A stretch of 5,584 nucleotides of DNA. Source: an uncultured Endomicrobiia bacterium. GTDB taxonomy: Bacteria > Elusimicrobiota > Endomicrobiia > Endomicrobiales > Endomicrobiaceae. Every line of letters begins with the position of its first letter. Within the stretch, counting starts at the first letter, position 1. Positions 1-5,584 of this stretch are shown here, piece after piece. The position numbers and the translations under genes are program-made. Under the pieces are notes generated by a model. The model had not been told where the DNA came from. It did no database searches and saw only the letters and a program-made list of their open reading frames with translations. The stretch spans positions 1-5,584 of the forward strand of contig CAJOOL010000303.1 of NCBI GenBank assembly GCA_905236115.1. Direction: 5' to 3'.

Positions 1-2
1 AG

Positions 3-134
3 CGGAGTTTCGCAGGGATAGTTGGTAACATATCTCAAGAAACTCCAACGAATTTAGAGGCAAAATATGCCTCAAGGTTTCCATTCACAATTAATCAGTG
101 TTTCCTTTATGTTACCTTTATTGCCTGCTTTTAA
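3..134 (+). CDS. Possible C-terminal end of an unidentified, perhaps membrane, protein (partial)
   Basis: An open frame enters from the left edge and runs 43 codons to a TAA at 132-134. It has no in-frame ATG, so if real it is the 3' end of a gene that starts outside the window. The last ~20 residues are hydrophobic and aromatic (PFTINQCFLYVTFIACF) and could be a terminal membrane segment. The stop overlaps the stop of the convergent TM1266-family gene by three bases, a common tail-to-tail arrangement. Against it, the frame is short, uses CGG and AGG for arginine where the neighbouring genes mostly use AGA, and overlaps inverted repeats that look like RNA structure. I do not recognise a family. 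It may be a chance open frame. Confidence 0.3.
   Translation, partial: RSFAGIVGNISQETPTNLEAKYASRFPFTINQCFLYVTFIACF
4..46. repeat. Long imperfect inverted repeat able to form an extended hairpin
   Basis: GGAGTTTC at 4-11 is the exact reverse complement of GAAACTCC at 39-46. Inside it, after a small internal loop, 15-20 (GGGATA) pairs with 31-36 (TATCTC, one G-U), and after a bulged A at 30, GTT at 21-23 pairs with AAC at 27-29 around a three-base loop. This gives about 17 base pairs in 43 bases. No T-run follows on either strand, so it is not a standard intrinsic terminator. It could be part of a structured RNA, an mRNA 3' structure, or chance within a coding region. Confidence 0.45.
57..73. 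repeat. Small perfect hairpin
   Basis: GAGGCA at 57-62 pairs perfectly with TGCCTC at 68-73 around a five-base AT-rich loop. It lies 10 bases beyond the larger hairpin at 4-46. No T-run follows on either strand. It lies downstream of the stop of the convergent - strand gene, so it might mark that transcript's 3' end, but this cannot be shown from sequence alone. Confidence 0.35.
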
Positions 135-376
135 ATTGAAACGGTTTTTACTTTTACGCCTTTTATTGCGGCAAGTTTTTCAGTAATTGAAGATATTTCT
201 TTTTCGCTTCCGATAAATTCCAAAATAATCAATCCCGTCTGAGAACATTTCTCTTTGCTGCTGTCGGTAATACCGAGCCTTGTTTTAATAAAGCATCCGA
301 ACTGCGTTAAAACTTCCTGCACCGAGGCCGATACAGACTGTCTTTGTTCCACAGAAATAATAATGATGTTTTTCAT
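131..376 (-). CDS. TM1266-family putative iron-only hydrogenase system regulator
   Basis: This 81-residue protein resembles the small ACT/NikR-C-like TM1266 family, annotated as putative regulators of iron-only ([FeFe]) hydrogenase systems. The visible pattern is a short N-terminal beta strand (KNIIIISVE), a helix (VQEVLTQFG), the central strand CFIKTRLGI that matches the family's 'vxgRmGi' segment, a second strand (GLIILEFIG), a helix (EKEISSITEKLAAI) and a closing GVKVKTVSI. The family's closing segment is typically GVxVKT. The length is normal for the family, and there is no added DNA-binding or metal-binding domain. The family is often found near hydrogenase maturation genes, but none lies in this window. 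The ATG at 374-376 has a CAGGAGA ribosome site about 11 bases upstream (388-394), a slightly long spacing with no better start between them. The family call is from recalled pattern, and molecular function is not established by sequence. Confidence 0.72.
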   Translation of the reverse strand: MKNIIIISVEQRQSVSASVQEVLTQFGCFIKTRLGITDSSKEKCSQTGLIILEFIGSEKEISSITEKLAAIKGVKVKTVSI

Positions 377-428
377 TTTAATTTTAATCTCCTGAAAAAA
401 TTTTTAATTTTTTTAAGCGGCAGTACTT

Positions 429-458
429 ATCATACAATATTATAAAGCAAAATATCAA
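429..458 (-). promoter_or_regulatory. Predicted sigma-70-type promoter for the TM1266-family gene
   Basis: Read on the - strand, a -35 box TTGATA (458 to 453) is followed after 18 bases by a -10 box TATGAT (434 to 429), each matching five of six consensus positions. Transcription would begin near 422 and give a leader of roughly 45 bases to the ATG. A second TATAAT on this strand (444 to 439) lacks a good -35 at normal distance. Confidence 0.5.
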
Positions 459-471
459 TATCATTTAGTCC

Positions 472-501
472 TTTACTTCCAACTTCCAAAAATGGTATAA
501 T
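472..501 (+). promoter_or_regulatory. Predicted sigma-70-type promoter for tRNA-Leu and probably tig-clpPX
   Basis: A perfect -10 TATAAT at 496-501 is preceded by TGG at 493-495, giving an extended -10 (TGn) motif. A partial -35, TTTACT at 472-477, lies 18 bases upstream. Expected initiation near 507-509 leaves a leader of about 18 bases before the tRNA at 526. The stretch just after the -10 (CGCCAG, 502-507) is GC-rich in an otherwise AT-rich region. In proteobacteria such discriminators go with stringent (ppGpp) control of stable RNA promoters, and applying that here is inference. No CIRCE element or other heat-shock operator is visible. Confidence 0.65.
475..488. repeat. Tandem 7-bp direct repeat (ACTTCCA x2)
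   Basis: ACTTCCA at 475-481 is repeated exactly at 482-488, head to tail. The pair lies almost wholly in the spacer between the proposed -35 and -10 boxes of the tRNA promoter. It may be a protein-binding half-site pair or a simple slippage duplication, and the sequence does not distinguish these. Confidence 0.5.
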
Positions 502-525
502 CGCCAGATAAGTTTTTTAACGATT

Positions 526-608
526 GCGGATATGGCGGAATTGGCAGACGCGTATGGCTTAGGACCATATATCTTTACGGTGTGGGGGTTCAAGTCCCTC
601 TATCCGCA
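526..608 (+). tRNA. tRNA-Leu (anticodon UAG, reads CUA/CUN)
   Basis: This is a complete 83-base class II tRNA. The acceptor stem GCGGATA (526-532) pairs with TATCCGC (601-607), with discriminator A at 608 as expected for leucine. The D arm contains AATTGGCAGAC between GCG and CGC. The anticodon stem TATGG (553-557) pairs with CCATA (565-569), and the loop CTTAGGA places anticodon TAG at 560-562 with G at position 37. A long variable arm (570-583) with a short stem is typical of Leu and Ser tRNAs. The T stem GGGGG/CCCTC encloses the loop TTCAAGT at 589-595. CCA is not encoded (608 is followed by GAA), so it must be added by the CCA-adding enzyme. It sits 45 bases upstream of tig on the same strand with no terminator between, so it is probably cut from a shared precursor. 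Confidence 0.96.
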
Positions 609-653
609 GAACGGCGGTGTACATTATACATTAACATAAGAAAGGGGTTACAG

Positions 654-1952
654 ATGAGTACTCAAAAGTATGAATTTAAATCAAAAGTTTTGGAGAGAAA
701 ACCATGTTTAATATCCATGGAAGTTGAAATAGAACCTTCTCAGACTAATCCCGAGCTGGATAAAGTCTATAATTCCATTCAAAAAACGGCAAAAATTGCA
801 GGTTTCAGAACAGGTAAAGTTCCTATGGATATGGTAAAGAAAAATTATTCCGAATTTGCAAGAGAAAAGCTTATTGAAAATGTAATAGGCAAAAGTATTT
901 TTAATGTTTTGGAACAGGAAAAATTCATTCCTTTGGATATGCCCGTTATTACAAAAATGGAATATGATTTCGGTAAAGTTTTAAAATATTCTTTTAAAGC
1001 GGAATGTCAGCCTGATTTTACAGCTAAGGATTATAAAGGAATAAAAGTAAGCAAAAAAATAAATAAAATCACCGATAAAAAAGTAGATGAAGAAATAAAA
1101 ATGCTTCAGGATAGAAATGCCAGTTTGGTTGTTTCCGAAAAAGGCGAGGCTGCAAAAGACAGTTTTGTAATTGTAAGTTATGAGGGTTTTATTGACGGTA
1201 AAGCTGTAGAAAAAATAAAAGCCAAAGAATTTATGATAGATTTAGGTGCAGAAAATACACTGAAAGGCTTTAAGGACGGTTTGACCGGGTCCAAAAAAGG
1301 CGAAACGAAAGATATAGAAATAGAATATCCTAAAGATTATTTGAATAAAGAGCTTGCAGGCAAAAAAGTTACTTTTAAGACGAAAATTGAAGAAATAAAA
1401 GATAAAAAACTTCCCGAGGCCAACGACGATTTTGCAAAGGATTTAGGTCTTGAAAATCTTGAAGATTTAAAGAAAAAAATAAAAGAATCTTTGGAAAAAG
1501 AGGAAGTTAAAAGGCAGAATGCCGAAGTGGAAAATAAAATTATAGAACATCTTCTTGACAAAAACGTATTTGATGTTCCCGAATCAGTAGTTCTAAGCCA
1601 GAAAAATTATTTGATAAAAAGAATGTCCGATTACATGAAGCAGCAGGGTGCAAAAGAAGATTTTATAAAAAAACAGGTTGAATCTTCCGATAAAAAATAT
1701 GCTGAAGAAGCAAACAAAAGTGTCCGTCTTGCATATATTTTAAATTCTGTTTGTTCTCAGGAAAAACTGGATGTTACCGACGAAGATTTAAATGCCGAAA
1801 AACAGGAAATGCTTGACGCAAACAGTGCAAGAAAAGATGATGTTGAAAATTATTTTAAAGAAAATAAAGAAAACATAGCTTCATTTTTAAAAGAAGAAAA
1901 AATATTTAAGTTCTTAAAAGATAATGCGGATATTACCGAAACCGATAAGTAA
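654..1952 (+). CDS. tig: Trigger factor, ribosome-associated chaperone and peptidyl-prolyl isomerase
   Basis: Trigger factor binds near the ribosome exit tunnel and shields nascent chains. The 432-residue length matches the family. The N-terminal ribosome-binding domain (about 1-115) has the signature GFRTGKVP at residues 50-57, the loop that docks on ribosomal protein L23. An FKBP-type isomerase domain lies at about 165-250 (VIVSYEGFIDGKAV, then LKGFKDGLTGSKKGE and the closing strand FKTKIEEIKDKKLPE). The remaining helical C-terminal substrate cradle is at about 260-432 and is lysine- and glutamate-rich. The chosen ATG at 654 follows AAAGGGG at 641-647. The frame is also open upstream to an ATG at 582, but that start would lie inside the tRNA and is rejected. 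It is the first protein gene of the tig-clpP-clpX-lon cluster and ends 22 bases before clpP. Confidence 0.97.
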   Translation: MSTQKYEFKSKVLERKPCLISMEVEIEPSQTNPELDKVYNSIQKTAKIAGFRTGKVPMDMVKKNYSEFAREKLIENVIGKSIFNVLEQEKFIPLDMPVITKMEYDFGKVLKYSFKAECQPDFTAKDYKGIKVSKKINKITDKKVDEEIKMLQDRNASLVVSEKGEAAKDSFVIVSYEGFIDGKAVEKIKAKEFMIDLGAENTLKGFKDGLTGSKKGETKDIEIEYPKDYLNKELAGKKVTFKTKIEEIKDKKLPEANDDFAKDLGLENLEDLKKKIKESLEKEEVKRQNAEVENKIIEHLLDKNVFDVPESVVLSQKNYLIKRMSDYMKQQGAKEDFIKKQVESSDKKYAEEANKSVRLAYILNSVCSQEKLDVTDEDLNAEKQEMLDANSARKDDVENYFKENKENIASFLKEEKIFKFLKDNADITETDK

Positions 1953-1963
1953 AAGTAAATTTT

Positions 1964-1971
1964 AAGGAGGT
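1964..1971 (+). promoter_or_regulatory. Strong ribosome binding site of clpP
   Basis: AAGGAGGT is a full match to the canonical anti-Shine-Dalgarno end of 16S rRNA. It lies three bases before the clpP ATG at 1975, so the spacing is rather tight. It fixes the clpP start. Confidence 0.85.
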
Positions 1972-1974
1972 CAA

Positions 1975-2583
1975 ATGCCGAATTTAATTCCTACTGTGAT
2001 AGACAGAAGCGGTAACGGTTCTGTCGGCTACGATATATATTCCAGACTTTTAAAAGACAGAGTTATTTTTGTCGGCGGTGCGGAAGGGGCAGTAACAACG
2101 GATTCTGCAAATGCACTTATCGCTCAGCTTCTGTATCTTGATGCCGAAGATAATACAAAGGATATAAATTTATACATAAACTCTCCCGGAGGTATGGTTA
2201 CCGCAGGGCTTGCCGTTTATGATACAATGCAGTATATCAAAAGCCCCATTACTACCATTTGTATGGGTATGGCTATGTCTTTTGGTGCGGTGCTTCTTGC
2301 CGCAGGCAGCAAAGGAAAAAGATACGCTCTTGAACATTCCAGAATAATGATTCACCAGCCTTTGATTTACGGCGGTGGAATTTCCGGACAGGTTACCGAT
2401 ATAGATTTGGAAGCAAAAGAGCTTGTTATTACAAAAAGCAAACTTGCGGATATTTTGGCTGCTCATACAGGACAGACCAAAGAAAAAATAATTGCGGATA
2501 CCGAAAGAAATTATTATATGTCCGCACAGGAAGCCAAAGAATACGGATTGATTGATGAAGTTATAATTTCAGGGAAAAAATAA
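1975..2583 (+). CDS. clpP: ATP-dependent Clp protease proteolytic subunit ClpP, with Asn in place of the triad Asp
   Basis: ClpP forms the double-heptamer peptidase chamber that degrades proteins unfolded by ClpX. At 202 residues it has normal length and no long propeptide. Family landmarks are [14 protein letters not shown] (19-32), YINSPGG (67-73, oxyanion region), the nucleophile Ser102 in AMSFGA, and His127 in MIHQPL. Aligned by eye to E. coli ClpP (Ser97, His122, Asp171, from RDTERDRFLS), the third triad position falls on Asn179 in [10 protein letters not shown] (codon AAT, 2509-2511). The usual AASMGA around the serine is AMSFGA here. Two three-residue insertions are seen relative to E. 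coli, at about 35-44 and 131-137 (start of the handle). Listeria ClpP1 is, from memory, a natural Asn variant, so the enzyme need not be dead. Its gene lies between tig and clpX, so ClpX is the expected partner. A second, canonical ClpP elsewhere in the genome is possible. Confidence 0.95.
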   Translation: MPNLIPTVIDRSGNGSVGYDIYSRLLKDRVIFVGGAEGAVTTDSANALIAQLLYLDAEDNTKDINLYINSPGGMVTAGLAVYDTMQYIKSPITTICMGMAMSFGAVLLAAGSKGKRYALEHSRIMIHQPLIYGGGISGQVTDIDLEAKELVITKSKLADILAAHTGQTKEKIIADTERNYYMSAQEAKEYGLIDEVIISGKK

Positions 2584-3869
2584 TGACAAAAGATAATAAT
2601 GATAACAATGAACAGAAATGTTTGTTTTGCGGAGCACCTAAATCAAGCGGCAAGAAGTTTATAGGTGAACAGAAAACCGGTGCGATTATATGTGCCGACT
2701 GCATAAGACAGTCCAATGAAATTCTTAATAAACTTGAACGGACGACAACCGCAGTAAAGAATGAAGCCGCCGAACAGAAAAAAGAAGATTCCAAACCGGA
2801 AATAAAAATTATTCCCAAGCCTAAAGACATAAAAAAGTTTTTGGACAGTTACGTTATCGGGCAGGAAAGAGCAAAAAAAGTTTTGTCCGTAGCGGTGTAT
2901 AATCATTATAAAAGAATTCAAATAAATTCCGTTGAAGCAAGCGATGTTGAACTTCAAAAATCTAATATTCTTCTTTTAGGTCCGACAGGAACCGGTAAAA
3001 CTCTTCTTGCCCAAACGCTTGCAAGGATTTTGGATGTTCCTTTTGCAATAGCCGATGCCACCACTTTAACGGAGGCAGGTTATGTCGGCGACGATGTGGA
3101 AAATATTCTTGTCAGACTTTTGCAGAACTGCAGCTATGACGTAAAAAAAGCTCAGAGAGGAATTATCTATATTGACGAGATAGATAAAATTGCAAGAAAA
3201 TCCGAAAATAAATCCATTACCAGAGATGTTTCCGGTGAGGGTGTCCAGCAGGCTCTCTTGAAGATAGTTGAGGGAACCGTTGCCGACGTTCCTCCGCAGG
3301 GCGGCAGAAAACATCCTCAGCAGGAATGTATAAAAGTTGATACGACCAATATTTTGTTCATTTGCGGCGGAGCATTTGACGGTTTGGAAAAAATAATTGA
3401 AGAAAGACTCAGCAAGAAAAATATCGGTTTTAATACTTGTGCAAAGAGCGTTTCCGAACAGGAAAGGTTCAGCGATAAGGATAAAATTTTTGCACAGGTT
3501 GAAACGAGAGATTTGATAAAATACGGTTTAATTCCGGAACTTGTCGGCAGGCTTCCGGTTGTTTCTACTTTGGAACATCTTTCGGTTGACGATTTAGTGC
3601 ATATTTTAACCGAACCTAAAAACGCATTGGTTAAGCAGTATCAAAAAATGTTTGCTCTTGAAAATATAGATTTGATTTTTGAACCGGAAGCGCTTAAAGA
3701 GATTGCTTCTCAGGCAATAAATAAAAAATCCGGTGCAAGAGGTTTAAGAGCTATGATTGAAGAATTTTTGACCGATACGATGTTTGAAATGTTTAACGAA
3801 AATAAAATAAAAAGATGTATAGTGGATTTGGATACGGTAAAGAAAAAGTCCAAACCGAAAACCGAATAG
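2583..3869 (+). CDS. clpX: ClpX, ATP-dependent unfoldase subunit of the ClpXP protease
   Basis: ClpX is a AAA+ hexamer that recognises tagged proteins, unfolds them and threads them into ClpP. All standard parts are present in its 428 residues. The N-terminal zinc-binding domain has Cys13, Cys16, Cys37 and Cys40, followed by a charged linker (about 51-75). The AAA+ module has Walker A GPTGTGKT (133-140), pore loop GYVG (166-169), Walker B IIYIDEID (194-201), the RKH loop (242-244), arginine finger Arg323 in LVGRLP, and sensor 2 GARGLR (384-389). The ClpP-docking loop has IGF at 281-283, so the match with its neighbour is intact despite the altered ClpP triad. The ATG shares one base with the clpP stop (TAATG), which with only a weak AGGGA upstream suggests translational coupling that would keep the two subunits balanced. 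Confidence 0.98.
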   Translation: MTKDNNDNNEQKCLFCGAPKSSGKKFIGEQKTGAIICADCIRQSNEILNKLERTTTAVKNEAAEQKKEDSKPEIKIIPKPKDIKKFLDSYVIGQERAKKVLSVAVYNHYKRIQINSVEASDVELQKSNILLLGPTGTGKTLLAQTLARILDVPFAIADATTLTEAGYVGDDVENILVRLLQNCSYDVKKAQRGIIYIDEIDKIARKSENKSITRDVSGEGVQQALLKIVEGTVADVPPQGGRKHPQQECIKVDTTNILFICGGAFDGLEKIIEERLSKKNIGFNTCAKSVSEQERFSDKDKIFAQVETRDLIKYGLIPELVGRLPVVSTLEHLSVDDLVHILTEPKNALVKQYQKMFALENIDLIFEPEALKEIASQAINKKSGARGLRAMIEEFLTDTMFEMFNENKIKRCIVDLDTVKKKSKPKTE

Positions 3870-3916
3870 CTCTGACAGCTGTTGTAGTTGTATATTAAAA
3901 AAATTTCGCATTTTTT

Positions 3917-3923
3917 AAGGAGA
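3917..3923 (+). promoter_or_regulatory. Ribosome binding site of lon
   Basis: AAGGAGA lies four bases before the ATG at 3928 and decides the lon start. It is in the 58-base gap after clpX, the longest gap between the protein genes here. An AT-rich stretch (TATATT at 3891-3896) resembles a -10 box, but no -35 box is found at a normal distance. Confidence 0.8.
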
Positions 3924-3927
3924 AAAA

Positions 3928-5584
3928 ATGAGCGAAAAAGGAAAATCTTTGGAAGATAAATTTGTTGATATACCTAAAATTTTACCTATGCTTCCCGTTA
4001 GGGATGTGGTTGTTTTTCCCGCTATGGTGCTTCCGTTGGCTGTAGGCCGCGATAAGTCCATAAAAGCACTTGAAGAGGCGATGACCGCAAGCAGATATAT
4101 TTTTATTGCCACACAGAAAAATTTGCAAATAGAAGAGCCTACGCCTGACGATATATATCATACAGGTTCTATATGCGAAGTTCTTCAGATGTTGAAAATG
4201 CCTGACGGAACTTTAAAAATTCTTGTTGAGGGTGTTGCCAGAGCTGAATGGACGGAATTTAAGCTCAGCGATAAAGGTTACATAGAAGTAGGCTTGAATG
4301 TTTTTGACGAAGTTGTGGAGTTTTCTTCGGAGCTTGAAGCCGTTATAAGGAGAACCGTTGCACTTTTTGAACAGTATGTCAAGCTTAATCCCAGAATGCC
4401 TATGGATATATCAATATCCGTTTCAAACATTCAAGACCCGTCAAAACTGGCCGATACAATCGCATCCCATATCTCCATAAAAAATAATGAAAAACAGGCC
4501 ATACTTGAAGCGATTGACCCTTTAAAAAGATTATACAAAATAATAGAAATTTTAAACGGTGAAATTGAAATCTTAAATATTGAAAGAAGAATACAAAATA
4601 CCGTCAGAACACAGATAGAAAAAAATCAAAAAGAATATTACCTTAACGAGCAAATGAAAGCCATACAGAAAGAGCTGAAACAGAAAGACGATAATTCCAA
4701 AGAAATAGACGAATTAAGAGAAAAAATAAAAGAAAGCAAAATGAGTGACGAGGCAAGAGAGACAGCCGAAAAAGAGCTTGCCAGAATGGAAAAAATGACC
4801 AACCAGTCGCCGGAAGCAAGCGTTATAAGAACCTACATTGAGTGGCTGCTTGACCTGCCTTGGAAGAAACTCACCGAAGATAATCTTGATTTAAACCGTG
4901 CAAAAGAAATTCTTGACGAAGACCATTACGGTCTGGATAAAGTAAAAGAAAGAATTATAGAATATCTGGCGGTTTTGTCCAGAGTTAAAAAGTTTAAAGG
5001 ACCTGTTTTATGTTTCGTCGGTCCTCCGGGCGTGGGCAAAACTTCAATAGCCAAATCCGTAGCCAGGAGTCTGGGCAGGAATTTTGTCCGTATTTCCATG
5101 GGCGGTGTCAGAGATGAAGCGGAAATCCGCGGGCACAGAAGAACTTATATCGGTTCCATGCCGGGCAAAATTATTCAATCCATGAAAAAGGCCGGTTCGG
5201 ATAATCCCGTATTTATTCTGGATGAAATAGATAAAATGGGCAGCGACTGGAGAGGCGATCCGTCGGCAGCACTTTTGGAAGTGCTTGACCCGGAACAGAA
5301 CTATGCTTTCGGCGATCATTATCTTGATGTTGATTATGATTTGTCAAACGTTATGTTCATAACAACGGCAAACACGCTTAACAATATTCCCAATACTTTG
5401 CTTGACAGGTTGGAAGTTATCAGATTTTCCGGATATACCGATGAAGAGAAACTTTCCATAGCCAAAAAATATCTGATAAAAAAGCAAATGAAAGACCACG
5501 GTTTGAACGACAGTGAAGTTGTTATTGACGACAGTGCCGTAAAAGAAGTGATAGCAAGTTATACCAGAGAAGCAGGCGTCAGAA
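3928..5584 (+). CDS. lon: Lon (LonA-type) ATP-dependent serine protease, 3' end outside window
   Basis: Lon is a soluble hexameric protease that carries its own AAA+ unfoldase and degrades misfolded and some regulatory proteins. The first 552 codons are present and open to the edge, where one base of the next codon remains. The N-terminal substrate-binding domain begins with the typical LPMLPVRDVVVFPAMVLPL (20-38). A charged coiled-coil-like helical stretch (about 215-292, including EYYLNEQMKAIQKEL) follows, as in other LonA proteins without a membrane insertion. The AAA+ module has Walker A GPPGVGKT (365-372), the GGVRDEAEIRGHRRTY segment (392-407), Walker B VFILDEID (428-435), sensor 1 Asn482 in TTAN, arginine finger Arg494 in LLDR, and the sensor 2 arginine at 552, the last full codon. 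The Ser-Lys protease domain, perhaps 230-280 residues, lies beyond the window and cannot be checked. It follows clpX by 58 bases on the same strand. Confidence 0.97.
   Translation, partial: MSEKGKSLEDKFVDIPKILPMLPVRDVVVFPAMVLPLAVGRDKSIKALEEAMTASRYIFIATQKNLQIEEPTPDDIYHTGSICEVLQMLKMPDGTLKILVEGVARAEWTEFKLSDKGYIEVGLNVFDEVVEFSSELEAVIRRTVALFEQYVKLNPRMPMDISISVSNIQDPSKLADTIASHISIKNNEKQAILEAIDPLKRLYKIIEILNGEIEILNIERRIQNTVRTQIEKNQKEYYLNEQMKAIQKELKQKDDNSKEIDELREKIKESKMSDEARETAEKELARMEKMTNQSPEASVIRTYIEWLLDLPWKKLTEDNLDLNRAKEILDEDHYGLDKVKERIIEYLAVLSRVKKFKGPVLCFVGPPGVGKTSIAKSVARSLGRNFVRISMGGVRDEAEIRGHRRTYIGSMPGKIIQSMKKAGSDNPVFILDEIDKMGSDWRGDPSAALLEVLDPEQNYAFGDHYLDVDYDLSNVMFITTANTLNNIPNTLLDRLEVIRFSGYTDEEKLSIAKKYLIKKQMKDHGLNDSEVVIDDSAVKEVIASYTREAGVR

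Noticed and set aside
618..630. Small palindrome TGTA-N5-TACA between tRNA and tig
   Set aside because: Four-base arms are expected by chance in AT-rich DNA, and there is no nearby promoter for it to control.
582..653. Upstream in-frame ATG that would extend trigger factor by 24 residues
   Set aside because: This start lies inside the tRNA variable arm, the extra residues are not like a trigger factor N-terminus, and the ATG at 654 has its own ribosome site and the normal family length.
1337..1561. Antisense open frame within tig, and similar ones within clpP, clpX and lon
   Set aside because: They lie wholly opposite strongly supported genes, have odd low-complexity composition (for example Ser/Phe-rich opposite Lys/Glu-rich stretches) and show no recognisable family.
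1969..1975. GGTCAAA heptad resembling a CtsR operator half-site before clpP
   Set aside because: CtsR sites are tandem heptads. No second copy follows at the required spacing, and the match is explained by the ribosome site running into the ATG.
3872..3896. Possible lon promoter (CTGACA and TATATT)
   Set aside because: The boxes are only 13 bases apart, too close for a sigma-70-type promoter.
3897..3916. A-run and T-run between clpX and lon as a possible terminator
   Set aside because: The stem would be A-U pairs only and very weak, and it abuts the lon ribosome site. It may slow polymerase but is not a convincing terminator.

Overview
The window carries a conserved bacterial protein quality-control locus. 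On the + strand, in order, are a tRNA-Leu(UAG) gene, tig (trigger factor), clpP, clpX and the first 552 codons of lon, which runs off the right edge. To the left, on the - strand and divergent from the tRNA, is a small gene of the TM1266 family, the putative regulators of iron-only hydrogenase systems. The first ~130 bases hold a short open frame that may be the 3' end of another gene, and two inverted repeats that could fold as RNA.

The DNA is AT-rich, with many AAA, AAT and ATA codons and strong AGGAG-type ribosome binding sites. The tRNA does not encode its CCA tail. A TM1266-type protein suggests an anaerobe with [FeFe]-hydrogenase. The tig-clpP-clpX-lon order is widespread in bacteria and does not fix the lineage. 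A low-GC anaerobe such as a member of Elusimicrobiota (Endomicrobia-like), Spirochaetes or Clostridia would fit, but this is inference and weakly held.

Layout: 1-134 is a possible gene end and/or structured RNA. 131-376 (-) is the TM1266-family gene. 377-525 is a divergent promoter region with one readable promoter per direction. 526-608 is the tRNA-Leu. 654-1952 is tig, 1975-2583 clpP, 2583-3869 clpX (overlapping clpP by one base) and 3928-5584 lon (partial). No convincing terminator is visible between the tRNA and lon, so the tRNA and the four protein genes may be read from the single promoter at about 472-501.

The products form one functional set. Trigger factor receives nascent chains at the ribosome, ClpX unfolds tagged or damaged proteins and feeds them to ClpP, and Lon degrades misfolded proteins on its own. 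The most notable feature is in ClpP: the Asp of the Ser-His-Asp triad is replaced by Asn, and the protein has two three-residue insertions compared with E. coli ClpP. I see no evidence for a wholly new system here.
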